Virus record (IMG/VR): IMGVR_UViG_3300032223_000005 | Span: 1 to 24,229 of that record | DNA length: 24,229 nt | Origin: a virus | Strand: one strand, 5' to 3' | Part shown: positions 8,992 through 14,580 of the stretch, piece after piece | Layout: the number at the start of each line of letters is the position of its first letter | How positions within the stretch are numbered: the stretch's first letter is position 1 | Translations under genes and position numbers: made by a program | Notes under the pieces: model-generated | Told to the model about the DNA's origin: nothing | Database searches by the model: none | Seen by the model: only the letters and a program-made list of their open reading frames with translations

Positions 8992-9202
8992 ATTTGTCTG
9001 TGAAAGCGGGCATAGAACTGAAAAGCTGATTGGTTATGAGACTGTCAGTTTGAAGTGTGATTGCGGTGCAACAGCCAACCGAGTCATATCGGCTCCAGCA
9101 ATCAATTTAGAAGGGTGGTCAGGGAGTTTTCCTGGTGCGGCAAACAAGTTTGATCGCAGACACCAAGATAAATTGAAGGCAGAGCAAAAAGCCAACTCAT
9201 AA
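8975..9202 (+). CDS. FmdB-like zinc-ribbon protein
   Basis: This 75-residue protein opens MKRMYEFVCESGHRTEKL and continues with LKCDCGATANRVISAP. The pattern of an aromatic start, a Cys/His knuckle (C-x3-H) and then a C-x-C knuckle resembles the short FmdB-type regulatory zinc ribbons, with one ligand pair altered from the usual C-x2-C. The remainder (GWSGSFPGAANKFDRRHQDK) is basic and probably unstructured. I chose the ATG at 8975, four bases after GAGGAA (8965-8970); the ATG at 8984 is the alternative. It overlaps the previous gene by 17 bases. The role in the phage is unknown; nucleic-acid or protein binding is possible. Confidence 0.72.
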   Translation: MKRMYEFVCESGHRTEKLIGYETVSLKCDCGATANRVISAPAINLEGWSGSFPGAANKFDRRHQDKLKAEQKANS

Positions 9203-9259
9203 ACACATTGTGTCGAGTTGTTATCTCCTACAACCGAAAGCGGCAGGAAAAGGAAAATT

Positions 9260-10024
9260 ATGTTAATTGATGTTGAAGACGAGAAGCCTAATGAAATCCA
9301 GGCTGAAGAAGCGAAACTAGACGATCTCATTCAAGATTCTTCTGGCAATGACATTCCCGATACCTATCGGGGGAAATCCTTGTCTGAGGTTATCAAGATG
9401 CACCAAGATGCCCAAACTATGATTGGGAAACAGGCGCAAGAGGTTGGTGAAGTTCGCAAATTAGCTGATGAGTTGATTAAGCAGACCTTGCCAAGTAAGC
9501 AACAATCTCATAATGTTGAGGTAGAACCAGAGGTAGATTTCTTTGAAAATCCACAGAAAGCGGTTTTAAGGACTGTTGATTCACATCCCGATGTAGTTGC
9601 GGCGCGTCAAGCTACGCAAGACTTCAAAAGGATGCAAGTTCAGCAAAAGTTATCCACAGAGCATCCTGATTATGGTCAGATTGCTCAAGACCCTGAGTTT
9701 GTCAACTGGATCAAATCCAGCCCCGTCAGACTTGGGTTGTATGTGAAAGCTGATTCTGAATTTGATTTTGACAGTGCAAATGAACTGATTAGCACCTATA
9801 AGACAATCAAAGGTGTCAGAGCAAAGCAAACTGAACAAACGGGTGAAGCCGTCAGGAAGCAGAACATGGCAGCGGCGGGGGTTGATGTAGGAGGTTCTGG
9901 GGAGTCTTCAAGGAAGGTTTATCGCAGGGCAGACCTCATTCGGCTGAAGATGACAGACCCGAATCGATACGAAAGCCTAAGTGATGAAATCATGGCAGCT
10001 TACGCAGAAGGTCGGGTTAAGTAA
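9260..10024 (+). CDS. Capsid scaffolding protein
   Basis: This 254-residue protein should guide coat assembly and then leave the head. It lies directly before the major capsid gene, is acidic at its N-terminus, highly charged and helix-rich, as scaffolds are. The conserved-looking segment IPDTYRGKSLSEVIKMHQDA (32-51) followed by GKQAQEVGEVRKLADELI is the pattern I know from podophage scaffolds. The C-terminus is basic (SSRKVYRRADLIRLKM), a region that commonly contacts coat protein. The start is the ATG at 9260, with AAAAGGA five bases upstream; an in-frame TTG at 9218 is much less likely. Confidence 0.85.
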   Translation: MLIDVEDEKPNEIQAEEAKLDDLIQDSSGNDIPDTYRGKSLSEVIKMHQDAQTMIGKQAQEVGEVRKLADELIKQTLPSKQQSHNVEVEPEVDFFENPQKAVLRTVDSHPDVVAARQATQDFKRMQVQQKLSTEHPDYGQIAQDPEFVNWIKSSPVRLGLYVKADSEFDFDSANELISTYKTIKGVRAKQTEQTGEAVRKQNMAAAGVDVGGSGESSRKVYRRADLIRLKMTDPNRYESLSDEIMAAYAEGRVK

Positions 10025-10034
10025 CTTAACTTTC

Positions 10035-10050
10035 GTTTCTAAGGAGAAAC
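10035..10050 (+). promoter_or_regulatory. Hairpin holding the ribosome site of the capsid gene
   Basis: GTTTCT and AGAAAC form a perfect six-base-pair stem around the four-base loop AAGG. The AAGGAG ribosome site (10041-10046) therefore lies partly in the loop and partly in the 3' arm, seven bases before the capsid ATG at 10054. The structure could stabilise the message end or modulate initiation. The pairing is seen directly; the function is inferred. Confidence 0.5.
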
Positions 10051-10053
10051 AAC

Positions 10054-11034
10054 ATGGCAACAGCATTTTCCCCAGCGAATAGTGTAACTACCACTACCGC
10101 AGCAAAGTTCATCCCCCAAATTTGGTCGGATGAGATCGTAGCCGCATACAAGAAAAACTTGGTGTTGGCAAACCTCATTAAGAAAATGAGTTTCAAGGGC
10201 AAGAAGGGTGACACCATCCATATTCCTGCTCCCACCCGTGGTTCAGCTTCTGCTAAAGCCTCTACTGTTGCAGTCACCTTGATTGCCGCAACTGAGTCTG
10301 AAGTGCAAGTGTCAATCAACAAGCATTATGAATATAGTCGCTTGATTGAAGACATCGTTGAGGCTCAAGCCCTGTCTAGCTTGCGTAACTTCTACACTGA
10401 AGACGCTGGTTACGCCTTGGCTCGTCAAGTTGACACCGACTTGGTGCAATTGGGTCGCTCATTCAACGGCGCAACTGTTGGCACTGATGACTATGCAACC
10501 TCTAATTCGTCTACCAAAGCCTACATTGGCTCTGATGGCACGACTGCATACAACAGCACTAGCTCCAATGCCGCTGGCTTGACTGATGCTGCTATTCGCC
10601 GCACCATTCAGCGTTTGGATGACAACGATGTGCCTATGGATGGTCGCTTCTTCCTGATCCCCCCTTCTAGCCGTAACACGCTGATGGGCTTGGCTCGTTA
10701 CACCGAACAGGCTTTTGTGGGTGATGCTGGCGGTGGCAATACCATTCGTAACGGCGAGATTGGCAACCTGTACGGCATCCCCGTGTTCGTTACCAGCAAC
10801 GCTGATACGGGCTATGGCAGTACCCAGACTGACCGCATCTGCTTGATGGGTCATCGTGACGCTATGGTTCTGGTTGAGCAAGTTGGCATTCGCTCGCAGA
10901 CGCAGTACAAGCAAGAGTACTTGGGCACGCTGTTCACCTCTGACACCATTTATGGTGTGAAGGCATTGCGTACCTCTGGCACTGCTGGTGTTGCAACCTC
11001 TAGCGCAGCCTTTGCTTTGGCTGTTCCTGCCTAA
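10054..11034 (+). CDS. Major capsid protein
   Basis: This 326-residue protein forms the head shell. It follows the scaffold gene, has an excellent ribosome site (AAGGAG) and is followed by a strong terminator, all typical of the most abundant virion protein. The N-terminal segment IPQIWSDEIVAAYKKNLVLA (20-39), then KGDTIHIPAPTRG (51-63) and a long acidic helix region (HYEYSRLIEDIVEAQA), matches the style of coat proteins with the HK97 fold in podophages. Late strands include GIPVFVTSNADTGY and MVLVEQVGIRSQTQY. No fusion or protease domain is present and no separate maturation protease gene is in the window. The HK97 fold is inferred from family knowledge. Confidence 0.92.
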   Translation: MATAFSPANSVTTTTAAKFIPQIWSDEIVAAYKKNLVLANLIKKMSFKGKKGDTIHIPAPTRGSASAKASTVAVTLIAATESEVQVSINKHYEYSRLIEDIVEAQALSSLRNFYTEDAGYALARQVDTDLVQLGRSFNGATVGTDDYATSNSSTKAYIGSDGTTAYNSTSSNAAGLTDAAIRRTIQRLDDNDVPMDGRFFLIPPSSRNTLMGLARYTEQAFVGDAGGGNTIRNGEIGNLYGIPVFVTSNADTGYGSTQTDRICLMGHRDAMVLVEQVGIRSQTQYKQEYLGTLFTSDTIYGVKALRTSGTAGVATSSAAFALAVPA

Positions 11035-11043
11035 TTGCAGTTG

Positions 11044-11073
11044 CCCCCCTCCTTCGCGGGGGGGGTCTTTTTT
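11044..11073 (+). terminator. Rho-independent terminator after major capsid gene
   Basis: A run of six C (11044-11049) can pair with a run of eight G (11058-11065) across a short loop, followed by TCTTTTTT (11066-11073). It lies 10 bases after the capsid stop. Downstream genes continue on the same strand with no obvious new promoter, so it may act as a partial terminator that lowers expression of later genes relative to coat protein. Confidence 0.85.
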
Positions 11074-11097
11074 AACTTGTAATCTAGGAGAAAACAA

Positions 11098-11421
11098 ATG
11101 GCTGCTGCTACCGCTGTTGTTGTTAGTCAAGACAACGACTCTTTTCGTGGGCTTTTTAGCGACACATGGCAAGTTACCGCAACGCTTGACGCTGGTTCTT
11201 TGGTAGATGGTGCGGGTGAAACCGACACTGTTGCCGTTCCTGGCGTGAAGTTGGGTGACATGGTTATTGGTTGCTCTTTTGCCGTTGATGAAGCTGGCAT
11301 GAGCGTTACCGCTTATGTCAGTGCCGCTAATGTTGTCAGTATTCGTGTTCAAAACGAATCTGGTGGCACAGTAGACTTGGCATCTTGCAAGATTCGTCTT
11401 GTGGTTGTTCGGACTATTTAA
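11098..11421 (+). CDS. Probable capsid decoration or head-associated protein
   Basis: This 107-residue protein is short, beta-rich and has almost no helix-forming segments. It lies immediately after the major capsid gene and has a strong ribosome site (AGGAG, 11086-11090). Segments such as DTVAVPGVKLGDMVIGCSF and VTAYVSAANVVSIRVQNESG, followed by a strand-rich end (KIRLVVVRTI), match a family of small proteins I associate with the position next to phage coat genes. A decoration or cement role is inferred from size, fold type and placement between two terminators with the coat gene. There is no direct motif for it, and a minor tail or head-fibre protein is the alternative. Confidence 0.68.
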   Translation: MAAATAVVVSQDNDSFRGLFSDTWQVTATLDAGSLVDGAGETDTVAVPGVKLGDMVIGCSFAVDEAGMSVTAYVSAANVVSIRVQNESGGTVDLASCKIRLVVVRTI

Positions 11422-11426
11422 AGATT

Positions 11427-11455
11427 GGGGGGTTTATCCCCCCTTTCTTCATTTT
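11427..11455 (+). terminator. Terminator-like hairpin after decoration gene
   Basis: Six G (11427-11432) and six C (11438-11443) form a stem around TTTAT, followed by a T-rich but interrupted tail (TTTCTTCATTTT). It lies five bases after the stop of the preceding gene. The stem is strong and the tail weaker than that of the terminator at 11044, so partial termination or 3'-end protection are both possible. Confidence 0.7.
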
Positions 11456-11466
11456 GGAGTTAATAA

Positions 11467-11685
11467 ATGGCAACTTTTCGTTGTTTGCAATCAGGAAACA
11501 CTGTGACATTTACCTTGGCCCATGACATTGCGTCCATGAGGGGTCATGCTGGTTATGTTCGTGTTGATGAAGAAGAAAAAGAGCAAGATCAAGACTATTC
11601 ACCTGACGCAGTGCGTAAAGATACCGCTTTTATGGCCCCCGTTGTTCGGCGCATGGGTCGCCCAAGGAAAGTTGCAAATGTCTGA
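11467..11685 (+). CDS. Small protein with AT-hook-like C-terminus, unknown function
   Basis: This 72-residue protein follows a GGAG ribosome site at 11456-11459. The N-terminal part (TFRCLQSGNTVTFTLAHDI) looks like two short beta strands, the middle is acidic (VDEEEKEQDQDYS), and the end is basic: RRMGRPRKVANV. The GRPRK core resembles an AT-hook, which binds the DNA minor groove, but short basic GRP stretches arise easily by chance. I do not recognise the family. It overlaps the next gene by eight bases and begins the run of small genes between the capsid and tail modules. Confidence 0.66.
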   Translation: MATFRCLQSGNTVTFTLAHDIASMRGHAGYVRVDEEEKEQDQDYSPDAVRKDTAFMAPVVRRMGRPRKVANV

Positions 11686-11881
11686 TATAGACGCTAGAGA
11701 TTTTGGAAAACTGGAGGCTCAAGTTCAGGCTCTCCAGAATGAAGTTCAATCTTTGGGCAAAGATGTTAAAGAATTGCTTGAACTTGCCAACAAAGGCAAG
11801 GGTGGGTTTTGGATGGGCATGACGATTGCCTCTGCTGTGGGTGGTGTTTTTACCTTTATTGGTGAAAGGCTGCTCAAATGA
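11678..11881 (+). CDS. Coiled-coil protein with C-terminal membrane helix (holin-accessory-like)
   Basis: From the ATG at 11678, eight bases before the previous stop and seven after AAGGAAA (11664-11670), this is a 67-residue protein. Residues 8-40 form a heptad-like coiled coil (FGKLEAQVQALQNEVQSLGK), followed by a glycine-bearing hydrophobic segment (GGFWMGMTIASAVGGVFTFI, about 44-63) and a short basic end. Coiled coil plus one C-terminal membrane helix resembles the XhlA-type holin-associated proteins and other small phage membrane proteins. The longer in-frame ORF from 11546 is not credible because it runs through the preceding gene. A role in lysis or membrane association is inferred only. 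Confidence 0.72.
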   Translation: MSDIDARDFGKLEAQVQALQNEVQSLGKDVKELLELANKGKGGFWMGMTIASAVGGVFTFIGERLLK

Positions 11882-12288
11882 AAGGCTTGCTCTCAGGTTC
11901 TATTTGTCCCCTGCCTACTCAGGATGTATCGACTAACCTGAAGAACAGAAACAACGCATTCAAGAAGTTTGGTTATGGCCCACCCAACCCTGATGAAGCA
12001 AACGATGCTTTCTGGTTGAAAAAGGCCAAAATGTATAACGCTCCTACCTCTGTCATCAAGGGCATGAGATGTGGGAATTGTGCCGCTTTCATTCAGACTC
12101 CAAAGATGATGGAGTGCATCCTTGGTGGACTAGAGAAGGATGAAAAGATTGGTGAGTTGTCCTATGACGAAAACTTTGTCAAGGCGGCTAATCTGGGATA
12201 CTGTGATCTGTTTCAATTCACCTGTGCTGCGGCCCGCACTTGTGATGCCTGGAAGTCTGGTGGGCCAATAACCAAGGAAAAAGCATGA
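11878..12288 (+). CDS. Cys-rich protein, possible HiPIP-like iron-sulphur binder
   Basis: This 136-residue protein starts at an ATGA overlap with the membrane-protein gene. It has seven cysteines, six of them clustered: C65-x2-C68 (MRCGNCAAF), C80, C109 (NLGYCDLF), C116 and C122 (CAAARTCDAW). The C-x2-C, third Cys and G-Y-C-x2-F pattern resembles high-potential iron-sulphur proteins, although the spacing between C80 and C109 is longer than usual and two extra cysteines are present. A structural zinc site or disulphides are alternatives. The N-terminus is not a clear signal peptide. The C-terminal SGGPITKEKA is basic. It lies close to a Dps-like gene, which hints at redox or iron chemistry; this is inference. 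Confidence 0.68.
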   Translation: MKGLLSGSICPLPTQDVSTNLKNRNNAFKKFGYGPPNPDEANDAFWLKKAKMYNAPTSVIKGMRCGNCAAFIQTPKMMECILGGLEKDEKIGELSYDENFVKAANLGYCDLFQFTCAAARTCDAWKSGGPITKEKA

Positions 12289-12443
12289 TGTACGGCAAGC
12301 CAATGAAAGAGTCAAAGTCTGCTGACAAGAAGAAAGGTGTTCCTGTCACCATCATGGTGGCTATTGGGAAACCAAAGATGCTCCCTAAAAAGGGTCAGCG
12401 CACTGCAACTAACATGATGAAGAAGTCTTCGAAAGGTAAATAA
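12285..12443 (+). CDS. Small Lys-rich basic protein, unknown function
   Basis: A 52-residue ORF begins at the ATG at 12285, overlapping the previous stop (ATGATG), with AAGGA at 12274-12278 six bases upstream. It ends at a TAA sharing its last base with the next start. The product is very basic (MMYGKPMKESKSADKKKGVP at its start, KKSSKGK at its end), with a short beta segment (VTIMVAIG) in the middle. The ribosome site and tight coupling on both sides argue that it is real. The family is not recognised. It is the first of five small basic proteins in this stretch. Confidence 0.66.
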   Translation: MMYGKPMKESKSADKKKGVPVTIMVAIGKPKMLPKKGQRTATNMMKKSSKGK

Positions 12444-12760
12444 TGTCTACATTTCAACTCGATCCAAATCAAGTAGCCTGGGGTGTTGCCAGTAATGGCA
12501 CAACTCAAGTGGCAACAGTAACCACTAGCAGCGTTCAAATGACTGCTTTTGGAGCAACTACAACTATGATTCGTATTGCTTGTGGTCAAGGTCATTGTCA
12601 CTATGCAATTGGTGCAAGTCCAACTGCAAGCATAACAACATCAGCTATGATTCCACCAAATTGCGTTGAAATTGTGCGAGTAACTCCTGGACAAAAGATT
12701 GCATTTATCAAAGATGCAACTATTACTGCTTCAACTGTTTCTGTAACGGAGTTAGTATGA
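12443..12760 (+). CDS. Small beta-rich protein, possible virion component
   Basis: This 105-residue protein is mostly beta strand, rich in Thr, Ala and Val, and nearly uncharged (for example TTQVATVTTSSVQMTAFGAT). It contains three cysteines, among them CGQGHC. Composition and size suggest a small structural domain like those on phage heads or tails; I cannot name a family. It overlaps the preceding basic gene by one base (TAATG) and the following basic gene by three (ATGA), so it is embedded in the small-protein cluster. A virion location is inferred from composition alone. Confidence 0.66.
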   Translation: MSTFQLDPNQVAWGVASNGTTQVATVTTSSVQMTAFGATTTMIRIACGQGHCHYAIGASPTASITTSAMIPPNCVEIVRVTPGQKIAFIKDATITASTVSVTELV

Positions 12761-12897
12761 AAACCAAAGCGGCTAAAAAAGTGGATAAAGTCATGCACGA
12801 GTACAAGGCTGGCACTCTGCACTCTGGTTCTAAAAAGGGGCCAGAAGTAACCTCTCGTAAGCAAGCAATTGCCATTACTGTGAAAGTGATGAACTGA
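12757..12897 (+). CDS. Small basic protein, DUF6496-like, copy 1
   Basis: This 46-residue ORF starts at an ATGA overlap. It contains the core KVMHEYKAGTLHSGSKKGP followed by VTSRKQAIAI, a pattern I associate with small proteins of the DUF6496 type found in phages and bacteria (number from memory). It is closely related to the gene at 13283, sharing 26 identical bases (12818-12843 and 13347-13372). The usual ending ALSEAGK is replaced here by TVKVMN and a stop, so this copy looks C-terminally shortened or diverged. The high lysine content suggests nucleic-acid binding, but the function is unknown. The next gene starts one base after its stop. Confidence 0.74.
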   Translation: MKTKAAKKVDKVMHEYKAGTLHSGSKKGPEVTSRKQAIAITVKVMN

Positions 12898-12898
12898 A

Positions 12899-13273
12899 AT
12901 GGCTAACTCAACTGTTGCTGGCAAGTTTGTAGGGTTGTTGTTTGCGGCTCGAACAGTCGCACACATGATCCACCTGAAAACTAGGATTTATTCACAACAT
13001 AAAACTTTGAACGAGTTTTATGAAGCAATTGTTCCTTTGGCAGACGATTTTGCTCAACAGTGGCAAGGTCGTTATGGCATGGATTTGGACATTCCTATGC
13101 TTGGCAATGAGTACAAGGGTACGATTACTGAGGTCATCCAGCAACAGATGGATTGGATTGAGTCTAATCGTCAGCAGATTGTGCCTCGCACTGAGACTGC
13201 CTTGCAAAACAAGATTGATGAAATCGTTGCGTTGTACCAAAACACCTTGTATTTGTTGAAATGGTTTAAATAA
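12899..13273 (+). CDS. Dps/ferritin-like protein (DUF5856-type)
   Basis: This 124-residue helical protein resembles the phage family I know as DUF5856, related to Dps and ferritins. Dps proteins form shells that oxidise and store iron and may bind DNA. His22, His34 and Asp49 occur at spacings of 12 and 15, exactly those of the Dps ferroxidase ligands His-His-Asp (31/43/58 in Listeria Dps). The fourth ligand position, 53, is Gln instead of Glu. The core is HMIHLKTRIYSQHKTLNEFY, then LADDFAQQWQGRYG, and the final helix LQNKIDEIVALYQNTLYLL resembles the last Dps helix. It is shorter than the 150-165 residues usual for Dps. Two related basic-protein genes flank it. An iron-binding role is inferred and full activity is doubtful with Gln53. 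Confidence 0.78.
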   Translation: MANSTVAGKFVGLLFAARTVAHMIHLKTRIYSQHKTLNEFYEAIVPLADDFAQQWQGRYGMDLDIPMLGNEYKGTITEVIQQQMDWIESNRQQIVPRTETALQNKIDEIVALYQNTLYLLKWFK

Positions 13274-13282
13274 GGAACCACC

Positions 13283-13459
13283 ATGAAATCAGGAAAAGCA
13301 AAAGATAAAATTGTCAAAGTAATGACTGAATGGAAGGGTGGCAAGTTGCACTCTGGTTCTAAAAAGGGGCCAATGGTCACTTCTCAGAAACAGGCGGTGG
13401 CAATTGCTCTATCTGAAGCTGGTAAATCTAAGCCAAAAAAGAAGATGTATGGCTACTAA
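13283..13459 (+). CDS. Small basic protein, DUF6496-like, copy 2
   Basis: This 58-residue protein has a good ribosome site (AAGGA at 13272-13276, six bases before ATG). It holds the full motif KVMTEWKGGKLHSGSKKGP, VTSQKQAVAIALSEAGK, then a basic end KPKKKMYGY. It is the intact-looking paralogue of the gene at 12757, and the two flank the Dps-like gene. The KMYGY ending recalls the MYGKP start of the small protein at 12285. Lysine richness suggests contact with DNA or RNA. The function is not known to me. It overlaps the next gene by 11 bases. Confidence 0.78.
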   Translation: MKSGKAKDKIVKVMTEWKGGKLHSGSKKGPMVTSQKQAVAIALSEAGKSKPKKKMYGY

Positions 13460-13613
13460 AGCTGGACTTTATGCCAACATTCATGCAAAACAAGCCAGGA
13501 TTGCGGCTGGTTCTGGTGAAAAGATGCGTAAGCCTGGAACCAAGGGCGCACCTACGGCTATGGCTTTTAAACAATCTGCCAAAACTGCAAAGAAACCCAT
13601 GAAGGGTAAATAA
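13449..13613 (+). CDS. Small basic phage protein, GEKMRKPGTKGAP type
   Basis: From the ATG at 13449 this is a 54-residue, strongly basic protein: ATKAGLYANIHAKQARIAAG, then SGEKMRKPGTKGAPTAMAF and a KTAKKPMKGK tail. I recognise this sequence type as a small protein present in many phages and some bacteria, without a known function. The longer in-frame ORF from 13338 runs through the neighbouring gene and is rejected. The start overlaps the previous stop by 11 bases, and AAAAAAGAAG is the only purine-rich site, so coupling is likely. A nucleic-acid-binding or packaged role is inferred from charge only. Confidence 0.78.
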   Translation: MATKAGLYANIHAKQARIAAGSGEKMRKPGTKGAPTAMAFKQSAKTAKKPMKGK

Positions 13614-13614
13614 G

Positions 13615-13914
13615 ATGAAATCTGCCGCTTGGACTCGAAAAGAAGGTCAAAATAAGGCGGGGGGCTTGAACGAAAAGGGCCGAGCGTCTTATAATGCTGC
13701 AACTGGCGGTAATCTCAAGCCTCCAGTTAAATCAGGTGACAATCCTCGCAGAGCCAGCTTCTTGGCGAGAATGGGCAATATGCCTGGGCCTGAGATGAAG
13801 GAAGGAAAACCCACAAGGTTGCTTCTAAGTCTCAATGCCTGGGGTGCATCCTCAAAAGAAGACGCAAGAGCTAAAGCGGCGGCGATCTCCAAGCGAAATA
13901 AAGCAAAGGGATAA
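13615..13914 (+). CDS. Basic phage protein, GGLNEKGRASYN type (DUF6321-like)
   Basis: This 99-residue basic protein begins one base after the preceding stop. It contains AWTRKEGQNKAGGLNEKGRA followed by SYNAATGGNLKPPVKSG, then RRASFLARMGNMPGPEMKEG and a C-terminal helix rich in Ala and Lys. The GGLxxKGRASYNxATGxNLKPP pattern is a widespread phage-protein motif that I tentatively place in DUF6321. No enzyme motif is seen. Sequence style and location suggest a small nucleic-acid-associated or virion-associated protein. The last of the small basic genes, it ends three bases before the tail adaptor gene. Confidence 0.8.
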   Translation: MKSAAWTRKEGQNKAGGLNEKGRASYNAATGGNLKPPVKSGDNPRRASFLARMGNMPGPEMKEGKPTRLLLSLNAWGASSKEDARAKAAAISKRNKAKG

Positions 13915-13917
13915 GCT

Positions 13918-14580
13918 ATGGCTTTGGCAAACTTCTTGGATATGGTTAACGATGTTTTGGTGCGTATGCGTATGCCCCAAGTCACCACTGTTAACGAAAA
14001 TGTCGTTTCTACCCTTGTTGGTAAGTACATCAACGATGCCAAGCGTCAAGTTGCTGATTCTTACGATTGGGATGCCTTCAATACCGCAGTCACCATAACC
14101 ACTGTTGGTGGGCAGCAAACTGGCTATACCCTTACTGGTGCTGGCATTCGATTCAAAGTCATCAATGTTATTAACACCTCGCGTTATTACAATCTGACCC
14201 CAATCAGTCACGAGCAGTGGAATAACTACACCTACACAACTCCAACAGTTGTTTCTGCCTTTCCTGAAAACTATGTGCTAGAAGGCGTGAACTCCAATGG
14301 CGACATGGGCGTGAAACTGTGGCCTAGTCCTGATGGTGTATACAACTTGAGATTCGCTTTAGTTGTCCCTGAAACGAACATGGTAAGTGACAGTGACACC
14401 ACTAAGTTAGGTTATGAGCCTATTGTTTTGGGTGCTTTATCACGGGCATTGGTTGAGCGTGGTGAAGATGGTGGAATGACAAGTTCTGAGGCTTATTCGC
14501 TGTACAAAGCCTCTCTTGCTGATCTAGTTTCCCTGGAGTTGGCTCGTTCACCAGAGAATGATGCTTTTGAGGCTGTCTAA
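13918..14580 (+). CDS. Head-to-tail adaptor (gp11/gp4-like tail tubular protein)
   Basis: This 220-residue protein probably docks onto the portal and starts the short tail, like T7 gp11 or P22 gp4. The N-terminal helical part includes VGKYINDAKRQVADSYDWDA (about 34-53), the pattern typical of this family, followed by beta strands (AVTITTVGGQQTGYTL; GVKLWPSPDGVYNLRFAL) and a C-terminal helical stretch (ALSRALVERGEDGGMTSSEA). Placement before the nozzle gene, with which it shares a TAATG overlap, supports the call. It is separated from the portal and coat genes by the adhesin and small-protein blocks, as in several aquatic podophages. Confidence 0.82.
   Translation: MALANFLDMVNDVLVRMRMPQVTTVNENVVSTLVGKYINDAKRQVADSYDWDAFNTAVTITTVGGQQTGYTLTGAGIRFKVINVINTSRYYNLTPISHEQWNNYTYTTPTVVSAFPENYVLEGVNSNGDMGVKLWPSPDGVYNLRFALVVPETNMVSDSDTTKLGYEPIVLGALSRALVERGEDGGMTSSEAYSLYKASLADLVSLELARSPENDAFEAV

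Noticed and set aside
10459-11352. Antisense reading frame (297 codons) opposite the capsid and decoration genes
   Set aside because: It crosses the terminator hairpin and two well-supported genes, and its product shows no family features. It is a shadow frame.
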